The notes beneath the pieces are model-generated. The model searched no databases and had not been told where the DNA came from. It saw only the letters and a list, made by a program, of their open reading frames with translations. 64,000 bases of DNA, from the NCBI GenBank assembly GCA_905339155.1, contig CAJPFJ010000004.1, positions 62,001-126,000 of the forward strand, read 5' to 3'. The position numbers and the translations under genes are program-made. Below are positions 8,533 to 18,069 of the stretch, piece by piece (positions within the stretch are counted from its first letter, which is position 1; each line of letters begins with the position of its first letter). The DNA comes from Methanosarcinales archaeon (GTDB taxonomy: Archaea; Halobacteriota; Methanosarcinia; Methanosarcinales; Methanoperedenaceae).

Positions 8533-11469
8533 GTGATCATGACCAAAAAACAAGAACAATCCAAAATAGGCAAGAATTCCGGGACCGGGAAATCTCACAA
8601 TTTGGATGATAACATCCCTGTCGTAGGTATAGGCGCCTCTGCGGGTGGGCTTGAGGCTTTAGGGAAATTTTTTTCCAATATGCCTTCTGACAGCGGAATG
8701 GCTTTTGTTATTATCATGCACTTTGATCCAGCTTCTAAAAGCCTCATGGCTGAAATATTGAAGAGATATACAAAGATGGAAGTATTCCAGGTGGAAGAAT
8801 GTATGAAGGTTGAGCCAAACCATGTCTATATCATACCGCCCAATAAAGATATGGCAATACTTCGTGGAATACTTCATTTACTGGAATCTGTGTTGCGCCA
8901 GGGGATAAGGCATCCTATCGATTTCTTTTTCCGGTCCCTGGCCGATGACAAAAGAGAAAAAGCTATCTGTATAATCCTGTCAGGAACCGGAACTGAAGGA
9001 ACTCTGGGCTTAAAAGCTGTCAAGGGTGAGAACGGTATGATCATGGTCCAGGATGTAAAATCGGCCGCTTATGACGGTATGCCAGTAAGCGCCATAGCCA
9101 CCGGACTTGTGGACTATATTCTGCCTCCTGAGAAAATGCCGCAGCAGCTTCTTAAATATGTAAAACAATTTTCCATTCAAGTCGCAAGAAAACCCGATAA
9201 CGCAACCAACTTCACTAATTCACAACAAAAAATAATCATCCTGATAAGAGACCAGACAGGACATGATTTTTCCCATTACAAGCAAAGTACGATCGTCCGA
9301 AGAATTGAAACGCGGATGAACATCCACCAGATTGACAATATATCTGATTATGTCCGTTATCTGCGTGAAAACCCCCATGAATTAGAAACGCTCTACAAAG
9401 ATCTTTTGATCGGGGTCACCAATTTTTTCAGAGACCTGCAGGCCTTTGAAGTACTCAAAAAAGAAATATCCGACCTGTTTAAAAATAAGAATGCTGTGCG
9501 GGTCTGGGTTCCAGCCTGTTCCACGGGTGAAGAGGCTTATTCTATCGCCATGGTCTGCAAGGAGTATATGGATGAGACAAAAAATGATCTCAAAGTCCAG
9601 GTCTTTGCCACAGATGTGGATAAGACCGCCATTGAAATTGCCCGGGCAGGTGTTTATCCAGATAGTATTGCTGCTGATGTAACCCATGAACGCTTACAGC
9701 GTTTTTTTACAAAAAATCCTGATACCTGCGTGATCAAAAAGGAAATCAGGGAAATGGTAATATTTTCTCCTCAAAATATCATCAAAGATCCACCTTTTTC
9801 CAGGCTGGATATGGTCAGTTGCAGGAATCTGTTGATCTATCTTGGCCCTGAGTTGCAGAAAAAACTATTGCGCCTTTTCCATTATTCCTTAAACCAGGAC
9901 GGGATTCTTTTTCTGGGTAATTCCGAAACTATAGGTGAACTTACAGACCTGTTTTCCGTTCTGGATAGAAAAGGGAAAATCTTTAAACGCAAGGGATTGG
10001 CAGCTTTACCATTGATGGGGGATTTTATCCATATTGCTCCACGTGAAATCAATGAAATAAAAGAAACATTTGACCCAAAACCCAGAGGCATCGGCGAACT
10101 TACTGAAAAGATACTGCTTGAGAGCTATGTCCCTTCATGTGTTATAATAAATGAAAAAGGGGACATTCTCTATATTCATGGTAAAACCGGAAAATACCTG
10201 GAACCAGCCCCGGGAAGAGCCAGTTTTAATATCTTAGAAATGGCGCGCGAAGGCCTGAAACTTGAATTGAACGCAGCCATTCGTAAAGTCATCACCCGGA
10301 AAAAGGACATTGTCTTTAAGGATTTGTATGTAAAGACCAATGGAGATGTCCAAAAAGTTAACCTGGTCGTCAAACCTATTGTAAAACCTGAGGCCATGAA
10401 GGGACTTATAATGGTCATTTTTGAGGATGTCCGGTCTCTTGAACCTTCAAGGCCAGCCAAAAAAACCCATACTTCAAAACATATTAATGAACATGTGTCT
10501 GAACTGGAACAGGAATTGAAATCCACAAAAGAAAATCTTCAAGCAACCATAGAAGAATTTGAAACCTCCAACGAAGAACTCAAATCATCAAACGAGGAAA
10601 TTCAGTCTTCAAACGAGGAATTGCAAAGCGCCAATGAAGAACTGGAAGCCTCAAAGGAGGAGCTGCAATCCATCAATGAGGAACTGATGACTCTTAATGC
10701 TGAACATCAGGTCAAGATAGAGGAGTTCTCAAGGGTCATTAACGATATGAACAACTTGCTTGCCAGCACAGAAATTGCAACGATCTTTCTTGATAATGAC
10801 CTTCATATCAAAGGTTTTACCCCTGCTGTCACCAAAATAATCAATCTTATTAAAACAGATATTGGGCGCCCGATAAGTGACATAGTGTCCAATCTGGAAT
10901 ATGAAAATATGGTCAAAGATGTTAAGATCGTACTCGACACACTGGTTTTCCAGGAAAAAGAAATTAAGAATTTAAAAAATCTCTGGTATTTAATGCGGAT
11001 TTTGCCCTATCGAACTATAGAGAATATTATCGATGGCGCAGTCATTACATTCATTGATATTACCCGGAGAAAACGGATGGAGCAAATGGAACGAGATGCC
11101 CGGATATATGCTGACGGCGTAGTGGATACGGTGCGCGAATCGCTTATAATATTGGACAAAGACCTCAGGGTATTATCGGCGAACCGGTCTTTCTATAAGA
11201 CTTTCCAGGTTTCCAGAGAAGATACCGAAAACAAATTCATATACGAAATAGGCAACCATCAATGGGATATTCCAAAGTTGCGAGAGTTTCTGGAGGAGAT
11301 CATACTCAGGGACTCGGTTTTCAATGATTTCGAGGTTGATTACGAGTTCCTGCGCCTCGGCTACAAGAGAATGATGCTCAATGCCCGCCGGATATATCAG
11401 GAGGGGAAAGGCAAAGAGATGATACTTCTTGCCATTGAAGACATCACGCAGCGAGCAGGGAAAGGGTGA
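8533..11469 (+). CDS. CheB-CheR-PAS hybrid signalling protein
   Basis: A 978-residue fusion. Residues about 28-210 are a CheB methylesterase domain with nucleophile Ser36 in GASAGG, candidate His in MHFDP, and SGTGTEG where the family usually has Asp in place of the Glu. Residues about 225-500 are a CheR methyltransferase (MVSCRNLLIYL, VWVPACSTGEEAYSIAM for SAM binding). A long Glu-rich coiled coil of repeated SNEEL-type heptads follows (about 655-735), then two PAS modules. Such hybrids sense small ligands and may modify Glu residues on partners. No chemoreceptor gene is in the window. The listed start is GTG; an ATG two codons later at 8539 is equally possible. Confidence 0.9.
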   Translation: MIMTKKQEQSKIGKNSGTGKSHNLDDNIPVVGIGASAGGLEALGKFFSNMPSDSGMAFVIIMHFDPASKSLMAEILKRYTKMEVFQVEECMKVEPNHVYIIPPNKDMAILRGILHLLESVLRQGIRHPIDFFFRSLADDKREKAICIILSGTGTEGTLGLKAVKGENGMIMVQDVKSAAYDGMPVSAIATGLVDYILPPEKMPQQLLKYVKQFSIQVARKPDNATNFTNSQQKIIILIRDQTGHDFSHYKQSTIVRRIETRMNIHQIDNISDYVRYLRENPHELETLYKDLLIGVTNFFRDLQAFEVLKKEISDLFKNKNAVRVWVPACSTGEEAYSIAMVCKEYMDETKNDLKVQVFATDVDKTAIEIARAGVYPDSIAADVTHERLQRFFTKNPDTCVIKKEIREMVIFSPQNIIKDPPFSRLDMVSCRNLLIYLGPELQKKLLRLFHYSLNQDGILFLGNSETIGELTDLFSVLDRKGKIFKRKGLAALPLMGDFIHIAPREINEIKETFDPKPRGIGELTEKILLESYVPSCVIINEKGDILYIHGKTGKYLEPAPGRASFNILEMAREGLKLELNAAIRKVITRKKDIVFKDLYVKTNGDVQKVNLVVKPIVKPEAMKGLIMVIFEDVRSLEPSRPAKKTHTSKHINEHVSELEQELKSTKENLQATIEEFETSNEELKSSNEEIQSSNEELQSANEELEASKEELQSINEELMTLNAEHQVKIEEFSRVINDMNNLLASTEIATIFLDNDLHIKGFTPAVTKIINLIKTDIGRPISDIVSNLEYENMVKDVKIVLDTLVFQEKEIKNLKNLWYLMRILPYRTIENIIDGAVITFIDITRRKRMEQMERDARIYADGVVDTVRESLIILDKDLRVLSANRSFYKTFQVSREDTENKFIYEIGNHQWDIPKLREFLEEIILRDSVFNDFEVDYEFLRLGYKRMMLNARRIYQEGKGKEMILLAIEDITQRAGKG

Positions 11470-11493
11470 ACTATAAAATCTGGGGATAGAGAT

Positions 11494-13170
11494 GTGAAAG
11501 GAGAAAAAACTTATTCCGAAAAAATATCTGACCTGAGAAAACGGGCAGAGGATGCTCTGCAGGGAAAACGTGAGGATATTTCCGGACTATCTATTACGGA
11601 TGCCCGGAGTTTGATCCATGAACTTCAGGTTCACCAGATCGAACTGGAAATGCAAAACGAAGAACTTCAAAGGGCTCAGAGGGAACTCGAAGAGTCGCGA
11701 AACAGATATTCTGATCTGTATGATTTTGCCCCCGTTGGTTATTTTACTTTTGATAAAAATGGGCTTATCATAGAAGTCAATCTCACAGCAGCAAATAAAT
11801 TGGGTGTGGAAAGAAGCTTTTTGATCAAGAAACCATTTTCGCTTTTTATTTCCCCGGGCAGTAAGGATGTGTTTTATCTGTACTTGCGGCATGTTTTCAG
11901 GACCAATCTCAAACAGGCCTGCGAACTCAAACTTGTGGATAAGAAGGGAGTTTCGTTCGATATACAATTAGAAAGCATACCAGTCCAGGATGGAGAGGGG
12001 AATTCCAGCTATTGTCGGGCAGTCATGAGCGATATTACAGAACTTAAGAGGACCGGGGAAGCCATTCAGGACGCTCTTGCATATGCCGAGAGCATCATAG
12101 ATACAATACAAGAACCACTTGTGATCCTTGATTCATATCAGAAAGTGAAAAAGGTGAATCATGCTTTTTATAAAACGTTCAAGATCCCGATAGAAGATAC
12201 TAAGGACAGATCGTTATATGAATTAGGGAACGGCCTGTGGAATATTCCCAGGCTGAAAGAATTACTTGAGGAAATTATTTCCAGGAAAAACCAGTTCAAG
12301 GATTTTGAAGTTGAGCAGGATTTTCCTGATATAGGGAAAAAGGTGATGTCGCTCAATGCCTGCCGACTTGATCGAGCGGGCGCCGATATGATCCTCCTCG
12401 CGATGGAGGATATCACAGAGCGCAAAAAATTGATAGAACTGGGTCTTGAGAATGAGCGTCTCAGAAGTGCAAACAAAACCAGGTCAGAGTTTCTGACAAT
12501 CATGAGCCATGAACTGAGGACGCCTCTTACGGCAGTTATAGGATATTCAATAATCTTGCGGGGGAATACCCAGGGTAAATTAAATCAGAAACAGAGCTTT
12601 TTTGTGGATAATATTCTTGCAAGCGGCAAACACCTGCTTGACCTCATCAACAATTTTCTGGACCTTGCTAAAATAGAAGCTGGAAAGCTGGAATTGGTTC
12701 TTGAGGAAATATTTGTTATTGAAATATTAAATGATATACTCAAGCTTTTCAAAGAGAATGCACAAGAACATAATTTAATCATTGAAAAAGAATTTGACCC
12801 GGAACTGAAGTCTATAAAGGCTGACAGGCGGGCGTTCAAGCAGATACTTTTCAACCTGATGGGCAACGCGATAAAATTCAGCAAGCAAGAAGGGGGGATT
12901 GTTACTGTGTCAGCAAAAAGAGAAGGCGACATGGTAAAAATATCAGTCTCTGATAAAGGCATTGGAATTAAGGAAGAAGAATTACGAAGACTCTTCCAGA
13001 AGTTTGAGCAGCTTGATTCGGGAACATCCAGAAAATACGAGGGTACAGGTCTTGGACTTGCGATTACCAAACAGCTTGTAGAGCTCCATGGTGGTAAGAT
13101 CACGGTTGAAAGCAAATACGGGCAAGGCAGCACTTTCACCTTCTCACTGCCTATCGATGAGAAAAAGTAG
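11494..13170 (+). CDS. PAS-PAS histidine kinase
   Basis: A 558-residue kinase with no membrane segments, so cytoplasmic. An N-terminal helical region ([20 protein letters not shown]) is followed by PAS domains at about 70-185 and 195-310. A HisKA domain has phospho-acceptor His339 in SHELRTPL, and a HATPase domain follows with NLMGNAIKF (N box), [12 protein letters not shown] (G1) and GTGLGL (G2). The second PAS is closely related to the C-terminal PAS of the CheB-CheR hybrid just upstream (both contain the YKTF and DFEV patterns), which suggests intra-operon duplication. The start is GTG at 11494, since the overlapping ATG hits a stop at once. Its 3' end overlaps the convergent receiver gene by 20 bp. 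Confidence 0.9.
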   Translation: MKGEKTYSEKISDLRKRAEDALQGKREDISGLSITDARSLIHELQVHQIELEMQNEELQRAQRELEESRNRYSDLYDFAPVGYFTFDKNGLIIEVNLTAANKLGVERSFLIKKPFSLFISPGSKDVFYLYLRHVFRTNLKQACELKLVDKKGVSFDIQLESIPVQDGEGNSSYCRAVMSDITELKRTGEAIQDALAYAESIIDTIQEPLVILDSYQKVKKVNHAFYKTFKIPIEDTKDRSLYELGNGLWNIPRLKELLEEIISRKNQFKDFEVEQDFPDIGKKVMSLNACRLDRAGADMILLAMEDITERKKLIELGLENERLRSANKTRSEFLTIMSHELRTPLTAVIGYSIILRGNTQGKLNQKQSFFVDNILASGKHLLDLINNFLDLAKIEAGKLELVLEEIFVIEILNDILKLFKENAQEHNLIIEKEFDPELKSIKADRRAFKQILFNLMGNAIKFSKQEGGIVTVSAKREGDMVKISVSDKGIGIKEEELRRLFQKFEQLDSGTSRKYEGTGLGLAITKQLVELHGGKITVESKYGQGSTFTFSLPIDEKK

Positions 13171-13573
13171 TATGCAGCACGGTACGAATTTTCGCTTTAA
13201 GTTCATTTAGATCAAATGGTTTTGTAATATAGTCATCTGCCCCTAATTCCAGGCCTGCGATTCTACCTGTCTCACCCATCCCTGTCAGCATAATAATCGG
13301 GATCGATCTGGTCAATGGATGTTTTTTGATCTTGTTACATATCTCATAACCGGTCACGTCCGGAAGCATGATGTCTAATAATATTAAATCAGGAGCTTCG
13401 CTGCACGCTTTTCGGATCGCTCCGTCACCAGTGTACGCTTCAATAACTTTGTAGTTATCTGATTCAAGGGACATCTTCAAGGCGCTGACTATACCTTTCT
13501 CATCATCCACAACCAGTATTTTGACCTGCATACCACGTTCACCTGTTGTTTTAGATATGTTCCATTTCATCAA
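13151..13573 (-). CDS. stand-alone receiver protein closing the Kai-Rsb operon
   Basis: A 140-residue protein that is essentially one receiver domain: [11 protein letters not shown], phospho-acceptor Asp in [14 protein letters not shown], conserved Thr in MLTGMG and Lys in ITKPFD. There is no output domain, so it acts by protein contact, as in CheY or Spo0F. It begins 4 bp after the upstream histidine kinase-receiver stop. An internal ATG at 13531 preceded by AGGTGA may be the real start, giving a typical 126-residue receiver. It is the last gene of the minus-strand operon and is a candidate phosphate acceptor for the kinases encoded there. Confidence 0.88.
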   Translation of the reverse strand: MMKWNISKTTGERGMQVKILVVDDEKGIVSALKMSLESDNYKVIEAYTGDGAIRKACSEAPDLILLDIMLPDVTGYEICNKIKKHPLTRSIPIIMLTGMGETGRIAGLELGADDYITKPFDLNELKAKIRTVLHTTFSHR

Positions 13574-13577
13574 TATC

Positions 13578-15770
13578 TTATTCTGTACATATAACTTCGT
13601 GTAAGGTTTTTAGCAATCTGTGCGCAGTGTAAGGCTTTGATAAAAAAGCCTTCGCCTCTGTGCTTCCAAACTTTCCATGTGCATCTTTATCTGCTAATCC
13701 ACTAACAGCAATAACCTTAACCTCAGGGTTAATTTTATGAATCGCCCGGATGCTCGCATGACCATCCATGACCGGCATCATTATATCCATAAGGACAACT
13801 TTGATTTTATCCTTATTTTGAGCATACAATGCCACTGCCTGGGCACCGTCATTGGCCGTAAGCACTTTATACCCGTACTTTTCCAATGTCGAGGAGGTAA
13901 TTTCACGAATTGAGCCTTCATCTTCAGCAACCAGAATCAACTCTCCATGCCCGATAGACAATTCAAGCTGTTCTTCTTCTTTTTGTACTTCGGTTTTAAT
14001 CGCAGGCAAATATACACTGAATTTCGTTCCTTTTCCAACCTCACTATACACATCGATGAATCCGCCGTGGCTCTTCACAATTGCAAATGCTATTGAAAGA
14101 CCAAGTCCCGTGCCTTTGCCAAACTCCTTTGTCGTGAAAAACGGTTCAAAAATCCTGTCAAGTATCCTGGGGAGGATACCGGTTCCGGTATCCGAGACTG
14201 AAATGATAATGTAAGAACCAACTTTAGCTTCGGCATACTTGCGTTCATAATTTTCATCAATGAAAAAATTCGAAGCTGTGATGCTTAAGATACCACCATC
14301 CGGCATTGCATCGCGGGCATTCACGCACAGGTTCATCATAACCTGGTGTAGTTGTGTGGCATCTCCTGAGATGGCAAAAAGATCTTTCTGTATATTGGTT
14401 CGAATTTCGATATTTCTTGGAAATGTCTCTTCTGCGACCTTCCCGATTTCGGTGATAATATGCTTTGCCTGAAGAATATTGCGTTCACCCTCGACGCCCC
14501 GCGCAAAAGACAGGACTTGCTTTATCAGATCAGCTCCGCGCTGTGAGTTCTGCTCAAGAATAGTAAGCAATTTCTGGCTCTGTTCATCTTTGAATTTTTC
14601 TTTTAACAGTTGCAGAGATAGCATCATCGGCGTCAGCACATTGTTGAGATCATGCGCTATTCCACCTGCAAGTGTGCCTATGCTCTCCATCCGCTGCGCT
14701 CGTAATAGCTGCGACTCAAGTTTCTTATTCTCCGTAATGTCGCTGTTGATAATAAGTATCGATTTTGGCTTTCCTTCGTTATCTCGTACCAGAGTCCAGC
14801 GGCTTTCAACGATGACCTTTTTGCCGTCTTTCTTTACCTGATGCAATTCGCCTGTCCATTCTCCATTTTCAAGCACCCTCTTTTTGGTTTCACTGAGCTG
14901 GAATGAGTCTTTATATAGAAGCTCATCAGCATTTTTGCCTATGATTTCTTCCGCTGTCCAGCCATACAGGCGTTGTGCACCATTATTCCAGTAGATGAGA
15001 CGGTGTTCTAAATCCCGGACTGCAATGGTATCATGTGCTTTATCAAGAAGGGAGGCCTGTTCCCGTATTTTCTCCAGGGCTTTCTTACGTTCCGTGATGT
15101 CGCGGAGGATACATGTGAAAAATGTTCCTTCGCCTGTTTTCCAGATAGCGATGGATATCTCAACCGGGAACTCTGATCCATCTTTTCTTAAACCCTGGGA
15201 TTCATGCGTTTTTCCTTTATTCTTATATTCCCCTGTTGACCGCAAGCGCTCAAATTCCTTTATATGAATTTCTCTATATTGTTCAGGCATGAGGATGGTA
15301 ACAGGTCTTCCCATCAATTCCTTTTCAGAATAGCCGAAGATGGTTTGTGCGCCATTGTTCCATGAAATGATGTTTCCATCGCTGTCGCTTGAAATAATTG
15401 CATCATTTGCCGCCTGTACCACAGAGCGGAATTTCATCTCAGACTGTTCAAGCGTCCTGTTCATGTCGTGAAGCCTGGACATAGATTCCTGGAAACCGCG
15501 AAATGTCATTTCAAAGGGCGCGATGCTCTCTGCAAAGAACTGCGCTGCTTGCTTCAGGGTCTGATCTTGCAGAGTGTTGGGTAAAACCCTGACCAGCGCT
15601 TTCTGGTGAACCCCCGCGATATCCAATATACCCAGCCCGTCGACTATTGCTTTTCGCCCGAGCTCATACGCGCGCTCCAGAGCCGTTTCTCCCCCTCCCG
15701 CAAGATAGTCCACTAGCGTTGAAGCGTATTGTTTTTCTAATTCATCCAGCGTGTTTTTCTTTATTTGCAT
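13578..15770 (-). CDS. RsbU_N-PAS-PAS histidine kinase-receiver hybrid
   Basis: A 730-residue hybrid kinase. The first 90 residues (YLAGGGETALERAYELGRKA, GLGILDIAGVHQKAL) match the N-terminal domain of RsbU phosphatases, the part that binds RsbT. PAS domains follow at about 110-230 and 235-350. The kinase core has His373 in GGIAHDLNN and a HATPase domain with SDTGTGILPR. A C-terminal receiver has Asp662 in LMDIMMPVMDG. It overlaps the rsbX-like gene by 10 bp. The domain order suggests that RsbT released from the stressosome is read by this kinase instead of by an RsbU phosphatase. The kinase-receiver half is a near-duplicate of the 18066-20654 protein. Confidence 0.88.
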   Translation of the reverse strand: MQIKKNTLDELEKQYASTLVDYLAGGGETALERAYELGRKAIVDGLGILDIAGVHQKALVRVLPNTLQDQTLKQAAQFFAESIAPFEMTFRGFQESMSRLHDMNRTLEQSEMKFRSVVQAANDAIISSDSDGNIISWNNGAQTIFGYSEKELMGRPVTILMPEQYREIHIKEFERLRSTGEYKNKGKTHESQGLRKDGSEFPVEISIAIWKTGEGTFFTCILRDITERKKALEKIREQASLLDKAHDTIAVRDLEHRLIYWNNGAQRLYGWTAEEIIGKNADELLYKDSFQLSETKKRVLENGEWTGELHQVKKDGKKVIVESRWTLVRDNEGKPKSILIINSDITENKKLESQLLRAQRMESIGTLAGGIAHDLNNVLTPMMLSLQLLKEKFKDEQSQKLLTILEQNSQRGADLIKQVLSFARGVEGERNILQAKHIITEIGKVAEETFPRNIEIRTNIQKDLFAISGDATQLHQVMMNLCVNARDAMPDGGILSITASNFFIDENYERKYAEAKVGSYIIISVSDTGTGILPRILDRIFEPFFTTKEFGKGTGLGLSIAFAIVKSHGGFIDVYSEVGKGTKFSVYLPAIKTEVQKEEEQLELSIGHGELILVAEDEGSIREITSSTLEKYGYKVLTANDGAQAVALYAQNKDKIKVVLMDIMMPVMDGHASIRAIHKINPEVKVIAVSGLADKDAHGKFGSTEAKAFLSKPYTAHRLLKTLHEVICTE
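13611..15063. repeat. 1.45-kb direct repeat, copy 1 (kinase-receiver module)
   Basis: Nearly the same sequence recurs at 18129-19584, with an offset of 4518-4521 bp and a small net indel. It covers the receiver, ATPase, phospho-acceptor and adjacent PAS coding regions of the two hybrid kinases. Long exact blocks are visible, for instance around the receiver C-terminus. It reflects recent duplication or gene conversion inside the operon. Confidence 0.85.
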
Positions 15771-16372
15771 TTAGATCGTACGACCAGCACGAGTGCATCG
15801 TCCGTACCCCTGTTAAAATGTGCCATTATATAATCGGCAATTTTCTGCGGCATATCCTCGAGTTTAATCCCGCTATCAAAGTTACTGCGAATGCCGTCGG
15901 TGACGAAAATCAATGTATCTCCCTTTATAAAAGGGATTACGGATTCTTTTAGCGTCGGAAGTTGATAACCCAGTGTTCCACCGCGAAGCAGTAACCTCTC
16001 ATGTGAAATGACTGATTTTCCATTCCCTCTTGTCACCAGGCCTTCAATATTCCCCACCCCAAGCCAGGATATCATCTTATCATGAGAATTGAGCTTTGCA
16101 ATGCTCATCACTACCCCGCGCGTTCCCTTCAAGGCCTCATGGCAACGCCTGACCAGCATGATAACAGGCTCGTGAGTATAAGTATCCAGCGTGGTAATGG
16201 CGATCTTAGAAGCTGCTGCGGCTTCATAACCATGTCCCAACCCATCCACTACCGCAATGAGGATGCCATCCGGGATCGGCTTGATAATATAACTGTCTCC
16301 TGAGACCTCCTCTCCCCGTAACGGTATCCCCGCAAAACCCCATTCGATCAACTGTAACTGATCATCGCACAT
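15761..16372 (-). CDS. rsbX: RsbX-like PP2C/SpoIIE-type phosphatase
   Basis: A 203-residue PP2C-fold phosphatase with metal-binding motifs GEEVSGDSY and VVDGLGHG and a C-terminal LIFVTDGI segment with its Asp. It lacks sensory domains, and its size matches RsbX, the enzyme that resets stressosomes by dephosphorylating RsbR and RsbS. It overlaps rsbT by 11 bp and the following kinase gene by 10 bp. The R-S-T-X order is that of bacterial stressosome operons. The alternative, a short RsbU-type output phosphatase, is less likely because the RsbU_N domain is instead fused to the next gene. Confidence 0.85.
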   Translation of the reverse strand: MCDDQLQLIEWGFAGIPLRGEEVSGDSYIIKPIPDGILIAVVDGLGHGYEAAAASKIAITTLDTYTHEPVIMLVRRCHEALKGTRGVVMSIAKLNSHDKMISWLGVGNIEGLVTRGNGKSVISHERLLLRGGTLGYQLPTLKESVIPFIKGDTLIFVTDGIRSNFDSGIKLEDMPQKIADYIMAHFNRGTDDALVLVVRSKCK

Positions 16373-16775
16373 TTTTTTGCACCCATTTCTTCATCGTTAT
16401 TTTCGTTCCCTTCCCAACTTCGGAGACGATTTCAAACTCATCCATCAATCGCTTGGCTCCAGGAAGACCGAGCCCCAGGCTTTTCCCGGTAGAGTAGCCG
16501 TCCTGCATAGCCAGTTTAATATTGGGAATACCCGGTCCTCTGTCAGAGGCGATTACAGCAATGCCGCGTTTGTCTCCCTCCCGGACAATGTTCAGGCAGA
16601 GTTCGCCGCTCCTTGCATATTCCACGATGTTACGCACTACCTCGGAGATTGCAGTAGCGATAAGTGTGAGTTCGGTGTTTGAGAAACCCAGCGGCACAGC
16701 CATCTCCTTTCCCTTCTGGCGGGCAGTAACAATGTCAAATTCGGAATTGATTGGAATACACACTTCATTTTCCAA
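16362..16775 (-). CDS. rsbT: RsbT-like switch protein kinase
   Basis: A 137-residue GHKL-type Ser/Thr kinase. Visible are the N box AISEVVRNIVEYA, the G1 box SDRGPGIPNI, and GKSLGLGLPGAKRLMDEFEI, which is highly characteristic of RsbT. In the bacterial paradigm RsbT is held by the RsbR-RsbS stressosome, phosphorylates both on stimulus, and is then freed to activate a partner with an RsbU_N domain; such a domain is present two genes downstream. It overlaps rsbS by 11 bp and the phosphatase gene by 11 bp. Confidence 0.92.
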   Translation of the reverse strand: MENEVCIPINSEFDIVTARQKGKEMAVPLGFSNTELTLIATAISEVVRNIVEYARSGELCLNIVREGDKRGIAVIASDRGPGIPNIKLAMQDGYSTGKSLGLGLPGAKRLMDEFEIVSEVGKGTKITMKKWVQKNVR

Positions 16776-17142
16776 GCTTTTTATCTCCTTTTTTTATCCG
16801 ATTATCCAGAAGTGCCAGCCCCTCTTCCAGGTCAAGCGCGGTCTTTACACCCTCAAGCTTCAAGCCCAGCTGAACCATCGAAAACGCTACCTCAGGCTGT
16901 ATCCCGACTATGACGGTTTCTGCCCCGCGAAGCATTATCATGTGCGCCATGGAGCGCAGGGTACGGGTCGCGAACGAGTCCATCACATCCAGCACGGTGA
17001 CGTCTACGATGACCCCGCGTGAGCGGAACTCACTTACCCGCCTTACCAGATCGTCACGTAACTTGAGCAAATCGGCATCGCTAAGCTCTGACTGAATGGA
17101 TGCGATAATATATTCTCCCTGTTTGAGGATTGGGACAAGCAT
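16765..17142 (-). CDS. rsbS: RsbS-like stressosome STAS protein
   Basis: A 125-residue single STAS domain. VTVLDVMDSFATRTLR contains the expected phospho-acceptor Ser56, equivalent to Ser59 of Bacillus subtilis RsbS, and VIVGIQPEVAFSMVQLGL is a hallmark of RsbS. RsbS forms the structural core of the stressosome with RsbR. The gene starts 3 bp after the rsbR stop and overlaps rsbT by 11 bp, so stoichiometric co-expression is likely. Confidence 0.93.
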   Translation of the reverse strand: MLVPILKQGEYIIASIQSELSDADLLKLRDDLVRRVSEFRSRGVIVDVTVLDVMDSFATRTLRSMAHMIMLRGAETVIVGIQPEVAFSMVQLGLKLEGVKTALDLEEGLALLDNRIKKGDKKLGK

Positions 17143-17145
17143 TCC

Positions 17146-18069
17146 TTATTGCACCTTTTTTTCTTGATGATTCAGGCTGGTTTCGGGCTCTATTCTGATA
17201 GTCTTGTAGCCCAGCAGCTGGTCTGCTTCTTCTATGCCACCTTGCAGGTCGCCTACGGTGTTCATCTTTGCTATATCGACGCCAAGGGTTACGAGAGTCT
17301 GGGCGATCTCAGGTGATATACCAGTAACAACGACCGTTGCGCCCATGAGCTTCGATGCGTCAACCGTCTGCACAAGGTGTCCGGCGATCTTGGAATCCAC
17401 CGCAGGAACGCCTGTGATGTCCATAACCACGACCTTGGCACGTTTGGCCCGGATTGTACGCAGTAATTGTTCGGTTAATTGGCGGGCACGATGGGTGTCG
17501 ATGACTCCGATAATCGGCAGGATGAGCAATTGATCCCGAACCTGCAATACCGGAGTTGAGAGTTCCTTTATAGCCTCTTGCTGCTGGCTGACGATTTTTT
17601 CGCGCTCTTCGATGAAAGAGAGTGCAACGATGGAGAGAATCTTATTGGCGACAGGTTCGTAGATGTCCAATGCCGCAGACAACCCCTCCATATCCTGCTG
17701 ATATCTCTCAAACAGGCTGCGACCGTATACATCGCGAAGAGTGAGTAAGCCGCCTATGATTTGCTCGGTCGTCATCCCGCGCAGCACGCCGCGTTCTGCC
17801 ATGCGCGCTGCATAAGTCTGGGCGTCTTCATACTCTCCTGTTTCCAGACAGACGATAACAGTGTCATAAATCGTGATCGATTCGGTTTCGATTTCTTCCT
17901 GCGTCAGGCCGGCAAGCAATCCCTTGGCTGTCATGTGCTGCACCCACTGCTGCCGCAATATCTCCCGCTTTTCACGGAAATGTTCTACTAACTCCTGCCG
18001 CAGCGCGGCTTCTGATTCCGGTGTTGGTTGGCTAATTTTTTCCTTCTTCATAATCCTCCTTTTTTTCAT
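17146..18069 (-). CDS. rsbR: RsbR-like stressosome sensor/scaffold
   Basis: A 307-residue protein. The N-terminal helical part (about 20-155) resembles the RsbRD-type sensory domain, not a PAS or haem-globin. The STAS domain (about 170-285) carries VVVMDITGVPAVDS and VVVTGISPEIAQTLVTLG. The two RsbR phosphosites correspond to Ser226 (Thr171 in B. subtilis) and Thr249 (Thr205). It is predicted to co-assemble with RsbS. The first ATG overlaps the upstream kinase stop by 4 bp; an internal ATG at codon 7 also exists. With only one RsbR in the neighbourhood, the input ligand is unknown. Confidence 0.92.
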   Translation of the reverse strand: MKKRRIMKKEKISQPTPESEAALRQELVEHFREKREILRQQWVQHMTAKGLLAGLTQEEIETESITIYDTVIVCLETGEYEDAQTYAARMAERGVLRGMTTEQIIGGLLTLRDVYGRSLFERYQQDMEGLSAALDIYEPVANKILSIVALSFIEEREKIVSQQQEAIKELSTPVLQVRDQLLILPIIGVIDTHRARQLTEQLLRTIRAKRAKVVVMDITGVPAVDSKIAGHLVQTVDASKLMGATVVVTGISPEIAQTLVTLGVDIAKMNTVGDLQGGIEEADQLLGYKTIRIEPETSLNHQEKKVQ

